NCBI GenBank assembly: GCA_903860855.1
Contig: CAIOSF010000105.1
Location: 1 to 15,363, forward strand
Origin: an uncultured Alphaproteobacteria bacterium
GTDB taxonomy: Bacteria; Pseudomonadota; Alphaproteobacteria; Rickettsiales; Midichloriaceae
DNA length: 15,363 nt
Reading direction: 5' to 3'
Shown here: positions 1 through 7,192 of the stretch, in pieces
Layout: every line of letters starts with the position of its first letter
How positions within the stretch are numbered: position 1 is the first letter of the stretch
Made by a program: the position numbers and the translations under genes
The notes under the pieces: model-generated
What the model was told of the DNA's origin: nothing
The model's input: the letters and a program-made list of their open reading frames with translations, nothing else
Databases searched by the model: none

Positions 1-8
1 GATATCAA

Positions 9-1736
9 TCATAGCTTGGTCACACCAGCTCCCCCGTCTAGAGCGTCATCGATCATCTTGATCGTTTTATCAACCCCATAAAGGGCGACAAATGAACCAA
101 AGCGAGGACCACTATTAGCTCCCAATAGTATCTCATATAGGGCTGCGAACCAAGTTTTGAGCTCCATATCGTACTTCTTACCAATCTCATATATTTTATT
201 CTGGATCAAATCCCCTATGGCACCACTTTCCATCTCTTCTAGCGTTAACCCTTCCAGAACCAGCTTAACCTCATGAATAGCCACTCTCTCATCGGGTCTC
301 GGCTCCCGATATAGCTTATATGGCTTGATGAAATCATGGTAGTAGTTCATTGCTCCCCTCACCATTAACTTCATATACTCCGTTGACTGAGATGATGGCT
401 TATCCATTTCATCTGTATCCAAGCCTATGGCTTTATTGAGCCTAGTGTCTTTTCCTGAGCTCAATAGCCCATGATGATTTGGATCGCGACCATCCTGTGT
501 TGGACTATCCTGTGTTGATTTATTATCAAATCTATCAATATAACCCCAAATGACCTTTTCATTGTCGGTATTGCAGGTGCTGACCAAATTCAATAAAAGA
601 GCATAGCTGATACTTGTTGCAATTATCGGAGGGTTGCCGTTATGTACATGGAACACAGGGTTTGCGATTTTCTTACTGAGATCGGTCTCGGCATGATAGT
701 TTTTAAGATGAGCAAGATATTCATCCACGCATTTTGGAATAATATCAAAATAGAGTTTTTTGGCTTTTTGAGGATTCACATACATAAATAGCGACAAACT
801 CTCGCGGGGAGCGTACCTGAGCCATGAATCTATTGTCAGGCCATTTCCTTTAGATTTTGATATTTTTTGACCATTTTCATCCAAAAATAACTCATAGAAC
901 ATCTGATGGGGTGGAGCTCCTCCTATCACCTTGCATATAGCGCTGTATATCTTACCATTCACCAAGTGATCTTTACCATACATCTCAAAATCAACATCAA
1001 ATGCTGCCCATCTCATGCCAAAATCTGGTTTCCACTGCAATTTACAGAATCCATCTGTGACCTTGGTATGTACGATATCTTTTGTATCAGGATCAATATA
1101 GGATATCATCCCATCGGCTAAATTCCTGTCTATAATTGGCACCTGAAGGACCTTGCCGGTACTTTGGCTTAGAGGTAAAAACGGACTGTAGGTTTGTTGC
1201 CTCTCTTCTCCCAGAGTTGGCAGCATAATATCCATAATTTTATCATAGTTCGCTAGGACACGGAGAAGCATATCATTAAAGACGCCAGATTTATAGCACT
1301 CAGTCGCGCTTTTGAATTCATACTCAAAACCGAATGAGTCAAGAAAAGCTCTGAGTCTGGCGTTCATGTGATGACCAAAGCTCTCGTGGGTACCAAAAGG
1401 ATCAGGTATGGCGGTCAGTGGTAAATCGAGATATTTTCGATAATCTGCTGCATTAGGTATGGTGTCAGGAATCTTTCTCATACCATCCATATCATCGGAA
1501 ATGCACCATAGCTTTGTTGGCATTCCCGATAGTTTTTCGAAAGCATTCCTAACCATCGTTGTACGGATCACCTCACCAAAAGTACCTATATGAGGTAGAC
1601 CTGACGGGCCATAGCCAGTTTCGAAAAGGACAAATCCTTTATTTGGTAGCTTACCGCCAAGTCTATGTAATAATGCTTTGGCTTCTTGAAATGGCCAGGC
1701 TTTACTTTCTAGCATTATTCCTTCTGGTATAGGCAT
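9..1736 (-). CDS. lysS: Class I lysyl-tRNA synthetase
   Basis: Cytoplasmic enzyme charging tRNA-Lys with lysine at the cost of ATP. It belongs to the class I type (also called lysK) found in archaea and alphaproteobacteria, not the class II LysS/LysU type. The HIGH-like signature is HIGT in GPSGLPHIGT (about residues 43-52) and the KMSKS-like loop is KISKSKG (about 292-298). At 575 aa it is longer than the usual 520-535. Most of the excess lies at about residues 405-450, between IWGYIDRF and MNYYHDFIKP, a hydrophilic stretch that overlaps a DNA palindrome. Two starts are possible. The ATG at 1736 overlaps the upstream gene by 22 nt and has no obvious Shine-Dalgarno. The ATG at 1715 forms a TAATG stop/start overlap, with AGAAGGA three bases upstream, and would give 568 aa. 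Homologues usually have a few residues before the SKAWPF motif, so both remain open. Identity is very secure. Confidence 0.97.
   Translation of the reverse strand: MPIPEGIMLESKAWPFQEAKALLHRLGGKLPNKGFVLFETGYGPSGLPHIGTFGEVIRTTMVRNAFEKLSGMPTKLWCISDDMDGMRKIPDTIPNAADYRKYLDLPLTAIPDPFGTHESFGHHMNARLRAFLDSFGFEYEFKSATECYKSGVFNDMLLRVLANYDKIMDIMLPTLGEERQQTYSPFLPLSQSTGKVLQVPIIDRNLADGMISYIDPDTKDIVHTKVTDGFCKLQWKPDFGMRWAAFDVDFEMYGKDHLVNGKIYSAICKVIGGAPPHQMFYELFLDENGQKISKSKGNGLTIDSWLRYAPRESLSLFMYVNPQKAKKLYFDIIPKCVDEYLAHLKNYHAETDLSKKIANPVFHVHNGNPPIIATSISYALLLNLVSTCNTDNEKVIWGYIDRFDNKSTQDSPTQDGRDPNHHGLLSSGKDTRLNKAIGLDTDEMDKPSSQSTEYMKLMVRGAMNYYHDFIKPYKLYREPRPDERVAIHEVKLVLEGLTLEEMESGAIGDLIQNKIYEIGKKYDMELKTWFAALYEILLGANSGPRFGSFVALYGVDKTIKMIDDALDGGAGVTKL
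394..518. repeat. Nested palindrome plus 15-bp tandem repeat inside lysS
   Basis: Inverted arms are nested around a centre near position 450: TATTGAGC (434-441) with GCTCAATA (459-466), ATGG (427-430) with CCAT (469-472), and ATCCAA (417-422) with TTGGAT (479-484). A further pair, GATGG (394-398) and CCATC (490-494), lies slightly off centre. Next to it a 15-bp unit is tandemly duplicated with two mismatches (489-503 and 504-518; core ATCCTGTGTTG), encoding STQDS and PTQDG. The whole lies in frame in the part of LysRS that is extra compared with ordinary family members. The arrangement resembles the coding-region palindromic elements of Rickettsia (RPEs), but no second copy was found in this window, so the mobile-element reading is inference. 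Confidence 0.55.
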
Positions 1737-3658
1737 GAGTCTGCAATATTCATCTGATACAAGTTTAGGAAATCATATGGAGGAATACTAGTTTTAGCAA
1801 TGGAATTTCCGGTATTATACCCTCTTTCTATCATTTCTTGGCATATGTAAGTGAATATGTTACTAGTGATACTGCCATCGGATGGCCTGTATGAAGAATT
1901 GGTTAGAGGATTATAAATTTGTTTGCAAAAATCCTTACTCATTATGACGTCATCACGACTTCTATTTATAGAGAACCAGAGTTTATCTTGCTTGATCGCG
2001 GAAACATTATAGTATAGCGCCATAGATTTAGTTGCCATCGGTTGGGCAACCTTAACTTCTCTCAGTGCTAGCATGTATTGACCGCGATCGAATCCATCAT
2101 GCCATATGCGCATTATCGGTGACAATAGGTTAACAGATCCTAGGAATTCTTTGTTTGCTGATATTAAAGAGGTTATTGATATAATGATAAAGCAATAGCA
2201 TAATGTTGTGCTTAGCATCTTATGACCGAAAGCAACTCCTATAAAAACAAATAATGTTCCTAATGATATGGCGACTAAGAAATGGTATTGAAATACCAAG
2301 GCTTCATATATCATTAGCTCTTGATCGTTATGATAAAACAGTGTTGCCAAAAATCCTACTAAAACTATTAAGTTAAGTCCGAGGTATCGACTCAACAGTG
2401 AATGCCCAAATGGCACGAAGAGAGAGACTACACCAGAAGGACAACGAGCCACATGGAATGGACGCAAATCAAAGCAGCAGTAGTTAAAAGAGGAATCTAG
2501 TATTAGAAAAGCGATGAGAACTAGTAATGATATTAAAATGACAATGGGGATTTGGCATATAATCGGCAGAAATCTGCTATGCCACTCGCCACAATCAACC
2601 TGCTCTCCACCAAGAAAACACATGAGGTCATCGTTCCCTCTCAGTAAAACACTATTTAGCAGCATTTTCCATGGATCAGCTAGTGGTATAATCTGAGCTT
2701 CAGATTGGCTAAAGCTTGACAACAATGGGATATCAACTGGTTTTGCAAGGTCGAACTTATATCCAGCCCATGTCACTAGAAACGTAATGCATATAACAAT
2801 GGAAACTCTCTTCAACCTATTCCAGCTATACCCTGACGACCTTTTACCTAATGTCATATCGTTTATGATGATTAGTCCGGCGATAGAGGTCATGAGTAGG
2901 ATAAAACCTACTACTCCAGAGAGCAAGAAGAAGAATCCCGAGCAAATGCCAAATGCTATATCAAGGAATATGCCATAATGGTTAGTAGGTGGATTCGGTA
3001 TAAGCCATCTGGGAATAATAAGCCAAGCCGAGAGTACGGATAGAAGTATTGGGGCATTGGCAGAAATGATTGGTTGATAGCTAAGAGAGATTATCAGGAT
3101 ATATATGAAAATAACGTGAGCGCACAGAATGTGCGTGATAGGCATTACCCCAGATCGACAAAGAGCCACGCCGCCATATGGGTCTTTAAACTGATCTTTT
3201 GCATCATACAAGATACTGAACGCAACGATGATTGCAAGGCAACTAGCTAATATTGTTGGCATTCTTGCAAGCAGAATGATGTGTTGTTGTGGTAAATCAT
3301 TTAGAAAAATATGGTCATAACCTATATTATAAAACGTTTGCATGAGCTGGGTACGGCCAATTACATTATTGACTATTGGATAATACTGAGACAGATCGTG
3401 CAAAAATATATTAGATATTATATTGTGATAGGAAGAATGACCAGCTATCATGGCGGCGGCCATAGCATCGACAGCCGGTAACCGCACAATTTGGAAGCTT
3501 TGTGTGAAGCTTAGCCATGACAATCCCGACCCTATCGCTACCAGCTCATCAACCGTGGGAGCCAGCTGAAGGCTGCGGTTGACGAGGATGATGAATATCA
3601 TCAGCACTGATATGGCTACTGCTATAGGCAATGTATAATGCTTTGTTAGTTTTATCAT
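1715..3658 (-). CDS. Divergent GT-C (ArnT/PMT-like) membrane glycosyltransferase
   Basis: A 647-aa polytopic inner-membrane protein with about ten hydrophobic segments between residues 9 and 500 and a soluble tail of about 140 residues. The layout matches family 39/83-type glycosyltransferases that move sugars from polyprenyl-phosphate carriers on the periplasmic side. There is an N-terminal helix, then APTVDEL with an acidic DE pair (37-38) where the family has its catalytic Asp. ARMPTILASCLAI (131-143) resembles the family's ARLP segment, and WAGYKFD (297-303) resembles its WxxY motif. A region near 348-372 corresponds to the family's LxGxxxxxGWWYYFPVA loop. Several usual residues are changed: the HPPL motif reads RLPAV, and a second acidic TTD-type motif is absent around 180-187. 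Donor and acceptor are unknown. It starts 61 nt from divergent gshB, and its stop overlaps the lysS start. Family assignment is moderately sure; activity is uncertain. Confidence 0.6.
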   Translation of the reverse strand: MIKLTKHYTLPIAVAISVLMIFIILVNRSLQLAPTVDELVAIGSGLSWLSFTQSFQIVRLPAVDAMAAAMIAGHSSYHNIISNIFLHDLSQYYPIVNNVIGRTQLMQTFYNIGYDHIFLNDLPQQHIILLARMPTILASCLAIIVAFSILYDAKDQFKDPYGGVALCRSGVMPITHILCAHVIFIYILIISLSYQPIISANAPILLSVLSAWLIIPRWLIPNPPTNHYGIFLDIAFGICSGFFFLLSGVVGFILLMTSIAGLIIINDMTLGKRSSGYSWNRLKRVSIVICITFLVTWAGYKFDLAKPVDIPLLSSFSQSEAQIIPLADPWKMLLNSVLLRGNDDLMCFLGGEQVDCGEWHSRFLPIICQIPIVILISLLVLIAFLILDSSFNYCCFDLRPFHVARCPSGVVSLFVPFGHSLLSRYLGLNLIVLVGFLATLFYHNDQELMIYEALVFQYHFLVAISLGTLFVFIGVAFGHKMLSTTLCYCFIIISITSLISANKEFLGSVNLLSPIMRIWHDGFDRGQYMLALREVKVAQPMATKSMALYYNVSAIKQDKLWFSINRSRDDVIMSKDFCKQIYNPLTNSSYRPSDGSITSNIFTYICQEMIERGYNTGNSIAKTSIPPYDFLNLYQMNIADSCLYQKE

Positions 3659-3719
3659 CTATATTCATGTTTTTGATTTTAGGGTATAAACTCTTGAGTA
3701 GAAAAAACAACTGAATTAT

Positions 3720-4790
3720 ATGACTCACTACAACAATCACAATAAAGAGAATATCACAAGCAATAGAAAGATCATCGCGATTCAAGCTGATGCTATCAGT
3801 TCTTTAAGATTGGAAGAAGATTCAACCATACTGATAATGAATGAACTACTTAGAAGAGGACATAGCATTTTTTGGTATTTGCCAAAGGATTTGTGCATAT
3901 TGGATGGAATCTTAAAAGCTGAAGGTTTTTTTATCATAAATCCCATTGATCAAGACTCTCAGGCGCTAGACTTGAGCGCTTACTCTGTGGATACGGAATC
4001 ATATGAGATTATCAATCTAAATGATGTGGATATGATACTTATAAGGCAAGACCCTCCTTTCGATATGAACTATATCTATAGTTTGCAATTATTATCAACC
4101 ATTCAAGAAAGGGTAAGAATAGTCAACAATCCAAGAAGCCTGTTAATTTTCGGCGAAAAACTTATACCATGTTATATAGAGAACGGTAAATATATGCCCA
4201 ACACTCTCATAACGGATGACATCAAGCATGTGAAGGCATTCTTAGCTCAACATTCAACCGAGGATCTAAGTACCAGAACGACGAAACGGTTTATAACTGA
4301 TGACAGACTTTCAAATAAGCCAATTATCCTAAAAAATCTATGGGGATATAGTGGCATAGGAATTAAAAAGGTTACAAAAGCAGATGAAATAGAGATATTT
4401 ATGGCTAATAATGTTATGTGCAATCCAGTTGTGGCTCAGGAATTTCTGCCACAAATAGTCAAAGGTGACGTCAGGGTGACAATTATGGATGGGGAAGTTA
4501 TTTGTGCAATAAGCCGGATACCAGCCCCTGGTGCCTTCATAAGCAACTTATATGCCGGGGCCACGGCCATAGCTCTCAACTCACTGGATGCCCGCTCAGC
4601 TGAGATTTGCAAGGCCGTTGGGGAATTTCTACTAAAGCATGACATATTTCTAGCTGGAGTTGATATCATAGATGGATTTTTAATTGAAGTTAATATAACT
4701 TCAGTTGGAGCAATCACTCATTCTAACCATGTGCACGGCAAGAACCTTGAGAAAATATTAGTCGACAAGCTTGAGGCAAAAATGCTATAG
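3720..4790 (+). CDS. gshB: Glutathione synthetase
   Basis: Joins gamma-glutamylcysteine and glycine with ATP to form glutathione in the cytosol. This is an ATP-grasp enzyme of 356 aa, slightly longer than the usual 310-330. The N-terminal domain has ADAISSLRLEEDST and RQDPPFDMNYIY (109-120), both typical. The ATP-grasp part has FGEKL (144-148), LKNLWGYSG (204-212), QEFLPQIVKGDVRV (240-253) and the Mg-binding EVNITS (323-328). Divergence is concentrated at conserved sites. The usual GDKR is GDVR; the substrate loop normally read as GExRSN or GETRGN is GAFISN (271-276), losing Glu and Arg; and NVTSPTGI is NITSVGAI. The family's C-terminal stretch is also replaced. The ATG has no clear Shine-Dalgarno, but residues from about 17 align with normal family starts. 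It is the first gene of a run with gmk 30 nt downstream. Identity is secure; full activity is less so. Confidence 0.93.
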   Translation: MTHYNNHNKENITSNRKIIAIQADAISSLRLEEDSTILIMNELLRRGHSIFWYLPKDLCILDGILKAEGFFIINPIDQDSQALDLSAYSVDTESYEIINLNDVDMILIRQDPPFDMNYIYSLQLLSTIQERVRIVNNPRSLLIFGEKLIPCYIENGKYMPNTLITDDIKHVKAFLAQHSTEDLSTRTTKRFITDDRLSNKPIILKNLWGYSGIGIKKVTKADEIEIFMANNVMCNPVVAQEFLPQIVKGDVRVTIMDGEVICAISRIPAPGAFISNLYAGATAIALNSLDARSAEICKAVGEFLLKHDIFLAGVDIIDGFLIEVNITSVGAITHSNHVHGKNLEKILVDKLEAKML

Positions 4791-4820
4791 GTTCTAGCCA
4801 CATCAATATGTAAGAAGCGA

Positions 4821-5495
4821 ATGTCGGAGATAACACGACGTGGTCTAATGCTGATATTATCCGCTCCATCTGGAGTGGGAAAGACAACCCTAGCTAAGCT
4901 TTTATTAAAAAATGATAAGCATGTACATAGCTCTGTCTCTATAACCACAAGGGCAAAACGTCCTGGGGAGAAGGATGGAATAGACTACTATTATACAGAT
5001 GTAGGAACATTTAAACAGATGATTGATGAAGGTGAGTTCCTAGAGTATGCCGAGGTATTTGGTAATTTTTATGGCACACCGAGGTTCGCAGTTGAAAGAC
5101 ATTTAGTCGAGGGAGAAGACGTAGTGTTTGATATAGATTGGCAGGGGCACAGACAGTTAACGTCAATTGCCCGTCAAGATGTTGCCAGTATCTTTATTTT
5201 ACCTCCATCCAAAGGTGAGCTGATCAGGCGATTAAAGTGTAGAAACCACGATGGTGTTGATGCTCTGGCAGAGAGAATAAGTCAAATTGATACTGAAATT
5301 AGCCACTGGCATGAGTATGATTATACAGTTATTAACCGTGATCTAGACGATAGCTTTGAGAAAATACTGGCAATCCTTAGGGCCGAAAGGCTAAAAAAAG
5401 CCAGAAGGCTTGGATTGAAAAAATTCATAGGCGATATAATGCAAGAGGATGTCAAGCATGCAGTCGAGGACACCGTGGAGGAGTTAGAAAAGTGA
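4821..5495 (+). CDS. gmk: Guanylate kinase
   Basis: Phosphorylates GMP to GDP using ATP, an essential step in GTP and dGTP supply. At 224 aa it is of normal length. The P-loop APSGVGKTT is at 15-23. The GMP-binding segment SVSITTRAKRPGEKDGIDYYY starts at about 38, EFLEYAEVFGNFYGTP follows at 72-87, and DIDWQGHRQL carries the family DxDWQG motif. A lid with RLKCRNHDG (LIRRLKxR type) and a C-terminal helical tail with VINRDLDDSFEKI complete the fold. The start is preceded only by a weak AAGAAG. gshB ends 30 nt upstream, and the GTG of a small gene overlaps its stop codon, so the three probably form one transcript. No unusual substitutions were noticed. Confidence 0.98.
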   Translation: MSEITRRGLMLILSAPSGVGKTTLAKLLLKNDKHVHSSVSITTRAKRPGEKDGIDYYYTDVGTFKQMIDEGEFLEYAEVFGNFYGTPRFAVERHLVEGEDVVFDIDWQGHRQLTSIARQDVASIFILPPSKGELIRRLKCRNHDGVDALAERISQIDTEISHWHEYDYTVINRDLDDSFEKILAILRAERLKKARRLGLKKFIGDIMQEDVKHAVEDTVEELEK

Positions 5496-5734
5496 GCAAT
5501 ACAATAATCAACATAGAGATAGCTAAATTTAAAGACCTATACCTTGCTACACCTCTTTGTAACGATAATACCAGTAATAATTCCGGCTACTCAAAAGACA
5601 AGAACACGACTGATGCAAAAAAGGACAATAACAGAGCAAATGCTTGTGAGAATGCACCAAAAAAAAATAACAGGAAAGATAAACTCGCTGCCGCTCTTAG
5701 AGCAAACCTGCTAAGGCGCAAAACTAAGAACTAG
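5492..5734 (+). CDS. Small basic hypothetical protein translationally coupled to gmk
   Basis: An 80-aa protein starting with GTG in a GTGA overlap with the gmk stop, the classic arrangement for translational coupling. The N-terminal third (IINIEIAKFKDLYLATPL) looks ordered. The middle, about residues 24-60, is Asn/Lys/Asp-rich and probably disordered. The C-terminus carries RKDKLAAALRANLLRRK (about 61-77), a basic amphipathic helix. Short alphaproteobacterial proteins ending in a KLxxALRxNLxRRK-type helix are familiar from general knowledge, but no function is known to me. The basic tail would suit RNA, ribosome or membrane contact; that is speculation. It is not recognisable as RpoZ, which sits beside gmk in some other bacteria. 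No Shine-Dalgarno is needed if coupling operates. Confidence 0.7.
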   Translation: MSNTIINIEIAKFKDLYLATPLCNDNTSNNSGYSKDKNTTDAKKDNNRANACENAPKKNNRKDKLAAALRANLLRRKTKN

Positions 5735-5926
5735 CCGAAAACCGAACCAAAAGCAGAAACCAAACACGTTGCCTGGGAATTGGTACGATACGCTGAAGGC
5801 TGAGATTATTATCTGGTGCACGTAACACGAGGAATGAGCAAAAACGTCCCTCTTCCATGAAGCTATCTTGTCTTTGGTAGCTCTTCACTGACCTCATTCA
5901 AGGTCATATCGTTAGCTGTATAAATC
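5735..5926. other. Intergenic region between gmk operon and tRNA-Glu, with two hairpins
   Basis: No convincing gene. It holds two inverted repeats. The first is TGACCT-CATTCA-AGGTCA (5889-5906). The second pairs AGCTA (5861-5865) with TAGCT (5878-5882) and extends by two outer pairs across a two-base bulge. Both lie just past the 3' end of the minus-strand tRNA-Glu and could act in its 3' processing or in stopping convergent transcription, but neither is followed by a T-run. A stop-interrupted plus-strand reading with protein-like texture starts near 5762 (KHVAWELVRYAEG) and may be a gene remnant or chance. Confidence 0.4.
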
Positions 5927-6001
5927 TGGTGACCCCTGCGGGAATCGAACCCGCGTTACCACCGTGAAAGGGTGGTGTCCTAACCGCTAGACGAAGGGGT
6001 C
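5927..6001 (-). tRNA. tRNA-Glu (anticodon UUC)
   Basis: A complete cloverleaf on the minus strand. The acceptor GACCCCT pairs with AGGGGTC. The D-arm contains AGCGGTTAGGAC. The anticodon stem ACCACC/GGTGGT encloses the loop CTTTCAC with anticodon TTC. The T-arm is GCGGGTTCGATTCCCGC, followed by discriminator A and an encoded CCA (5929-5927). It lies alone between the gmk and grxD blocks, transcribed opposite to both. Confidence 0.97.
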
Positions 6002-6024
6002 TATCTATAAAAACGACAGGGCTC

Positions 6025-6053
6025 ATTCTATATATTAAATCTGGTTTTGTAAA
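6025..6053 (-). promoter_or_regulatory. Sigma70-type promoter for tRNA-Glu
   Basis: On the minus strand TTTACA (-35, 6053-6048) and TAGAAT (-10, 6030-6025) are separated by exactly 17 bp. The expected start is near 6018, about 17 nt before the tRNA. The bases after the -10 (GAGCCCTG) are G+C-rich, as in the discriminators of growth-rate-controlled stable-RNA promoters. Confidence 0.6.
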
Positions 6054-6102
6054 CTTTGATTTTGCTATAGAGAAGATCATACAAACCTAGCATTAGAAGA
6101 CT

Positions 6103-6134
6103 AAGCTTGTTGATCAAGAAGCTTGTCGATTAAG
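6103..6134. repeat. 16-bp tandem repeat upstream of grxD
   Basis: Two adjoining copies, AAGCTTGTTGATCAAG and AAGCTTGTCGATTAAG, differ at two positions. They end about 50 nt before the grxD start, in the only space available for its promoter, so a paired protein-binding site is possible. No regulator is identified. Confidence 0.5.
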
Positions 6135-6183
6135 ATTTTTGTAGCTAGTATTCTGCTGATCTAAATATAACATTGGTATCCAT

Positions 6184-6528
6184 ATGACTGATCAGACAAG
6201 GGATATTTTACAAGAAATCTCGACACAAGTTAGCCAGAATGATGTTGTCCTATACATGAAGGGTAGTCACGACATGCCAATGTGTGGATTTTCATCGGTT
6301 ATTGTCCAGATCTTGAATAAACTCAATATTGAATTTAAAGATGTCGATGTTCTGCAAGATCAAGAAATCAGAGAGGGAATAAAGAAGTTCAGCAATTGGC
6401 CAACTATACCCCAGTTATATGTTAAAGGTGAGTTTATTGGTGGCTGCGATATCACCAAAGAACTATATGAAAGCGGGGAATTAGTCCAGTTTTTACAAAA
6501 TAAAGGCATCACAATACAAGCAAACTGA
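6184..6528 (+). CDS. grxD: Monothiol glutaredoxin (Grx4/GrxD type)
   Basis: A 114-aa CGFS glutaredoxin that holds a glutathione-ligated [2Fe-2S] cluster, usually with BolA, and passes it to Fe-S proteins. Family features are VVLYMKGSHDMPMCGFS with the CGFS active site at residues 34-37, the cis-proline segment WPTIPQLYVKGEFIGGCDI, and the glutathione-binding GGCD motif. Length is normal. The ATG has no Shine-Dalgarno, but upstream in-frame sequence adds nothing family-like. In many alphaproteobacteria bolA is adjacent; here it is not. Instead a GNAT gene follows after 19 nt. The cluster needs glutathione, so gshB 1.4 kb upstream is functionally related. Confidence 0.97.
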   Translation: MTDQTRDILQEISTQVSQNDVVLYMKGSHDMPMCGFSSVIVQILNKLNIEFKDVDVLQDQEIREGIKKFSNWPTIPQLYVKGEFIGGCDITKELYESGELVQFLQNKGITIQAN

Positions 6529-6547
6529 TGACGAGGAAGAAAGAACA

Positions 6548-7138
6548 GTGAAGAGTTTTAGTTTAAATAGTTTTTTTAGTAAATTTCCGAATATTGATCT
6601 GGGCAACATAAGACTTAGAGATTTATCTCTGAGGGATGCAGAAAATTATTATAAATTATTTGCCGACCCAAAAGTGAGCGAGCATCTATCAGATGAGGAT
6701 GTACCTAAATCCATAGCCGCCGCCATGGAAGACGTCAAGTTTTGGGGTAGCGTATTTTATCGTAAACAGGGGGTGTTCTGGGCGATTGGCAACGAAAAAG
6801 ACGATCAGCTTATAGGTACCATAGGATTTAATAGCTGGAATTTTCACAATAAACGGGGAGAGATCAGTTACGATCTTATGAGCGAGTACTGGGGACAAGG
6901 CATCATGACGAAAGTGGTGACCAATGTGATGGTCTTTGCTTTCTCAAAAATGGATATGTATCGCATAGAGGCCCGTACAATGGAGGGTAATGAAAGATCA
7001 CAGAAACTTCTACGCAAAATTGGTTTTAAAGAAGAGGGTATTTTAAAAGGATATAGAATCATCAACGGTGATCCTAAGGACATCGCGCTATTTTCTTTGA
7101 TTCGCCCTGATTTCTCTGGGAATCTTTTGTCAAAATAG
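6548..7138 (+). CDS. GNAT acetyltransferase, RimJ/RimL-like
   Basis: A 196-aa N-acetyltransferase of the RimJ/RimL (Acetyltransf_3) type, transferring acetyl from acetyl-CoA to an unknown amine. It starts with IRLRDLSLRDAENYYKLFADPKV (residues 21-43), the usual strand 1/helix 1 opening. LIGTIGFNSWN lies at about 88-98 and EISYDLMSEYWGQGIMTKVV at 105-124, where GQGIMT is the CoA pyrophosphate loop. RIEARTMEGNERSQKLLRKIGFKEEGILKG completes the fold, with the conserved N-x-x-S-x-x-x-L-x-K-x-GF motif. The start is GTG, supported by GAGGA about 11 nt upstream, one of the better ribosome binding sites here. It lies 19 nt after grxD and is probably co-transcribed. Substrate cannot be told; ribosomal protein N-termini or small molecules are both possible. 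Confidence 0.92.
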   Translation: MKSFSLNSFFSKFPNIDLGNIRLRDLSLRDAENYYKLFADPKVSEHLSDEDVPKSIAAAMEDVKFWGSVFYRKQGVFWAIGNEKDDQLIGTIGFNSWNFHNKRGEISYDLMSEYWGQGIMTKVVTNVMVFAFSKMDMYRIEARTMEGNERSQKLLRKIGFKEEGILKGYRIINGDPKDIALFSLIRPDFSGNLLSK

Positions 7139-7192
7139 CATATATACAAATTCAAGAAGACCTGTAGAATCGATAAAAAAACCAATAGAAAT

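Noticed and set aside
3549-3785. Minus-strand 78-aa frame with a hydrophobic segment, spanning the glycosyltransferase start and the gshB start
   Set aside because: It overlaps two better-supported genes and the divergent control region. The hydrophobicity arises from antisense of Asn/His/Lys-rich codons at the gshB start.
5492-5734. RNA polymerase omega subunit (rpoZ), which neighbours gmk in some bacteria
   Set aside because: The sequence lacks the omega N-terminal motifs and its middle is low-complexity.
5735-5926. Possible tmRNA or 6S RNA in the region next to tRNA-Glu
   Set aside because: No tRNA-like ends, tag-peptide frame or long 6S-type rod could be traced; only two short hairpins.
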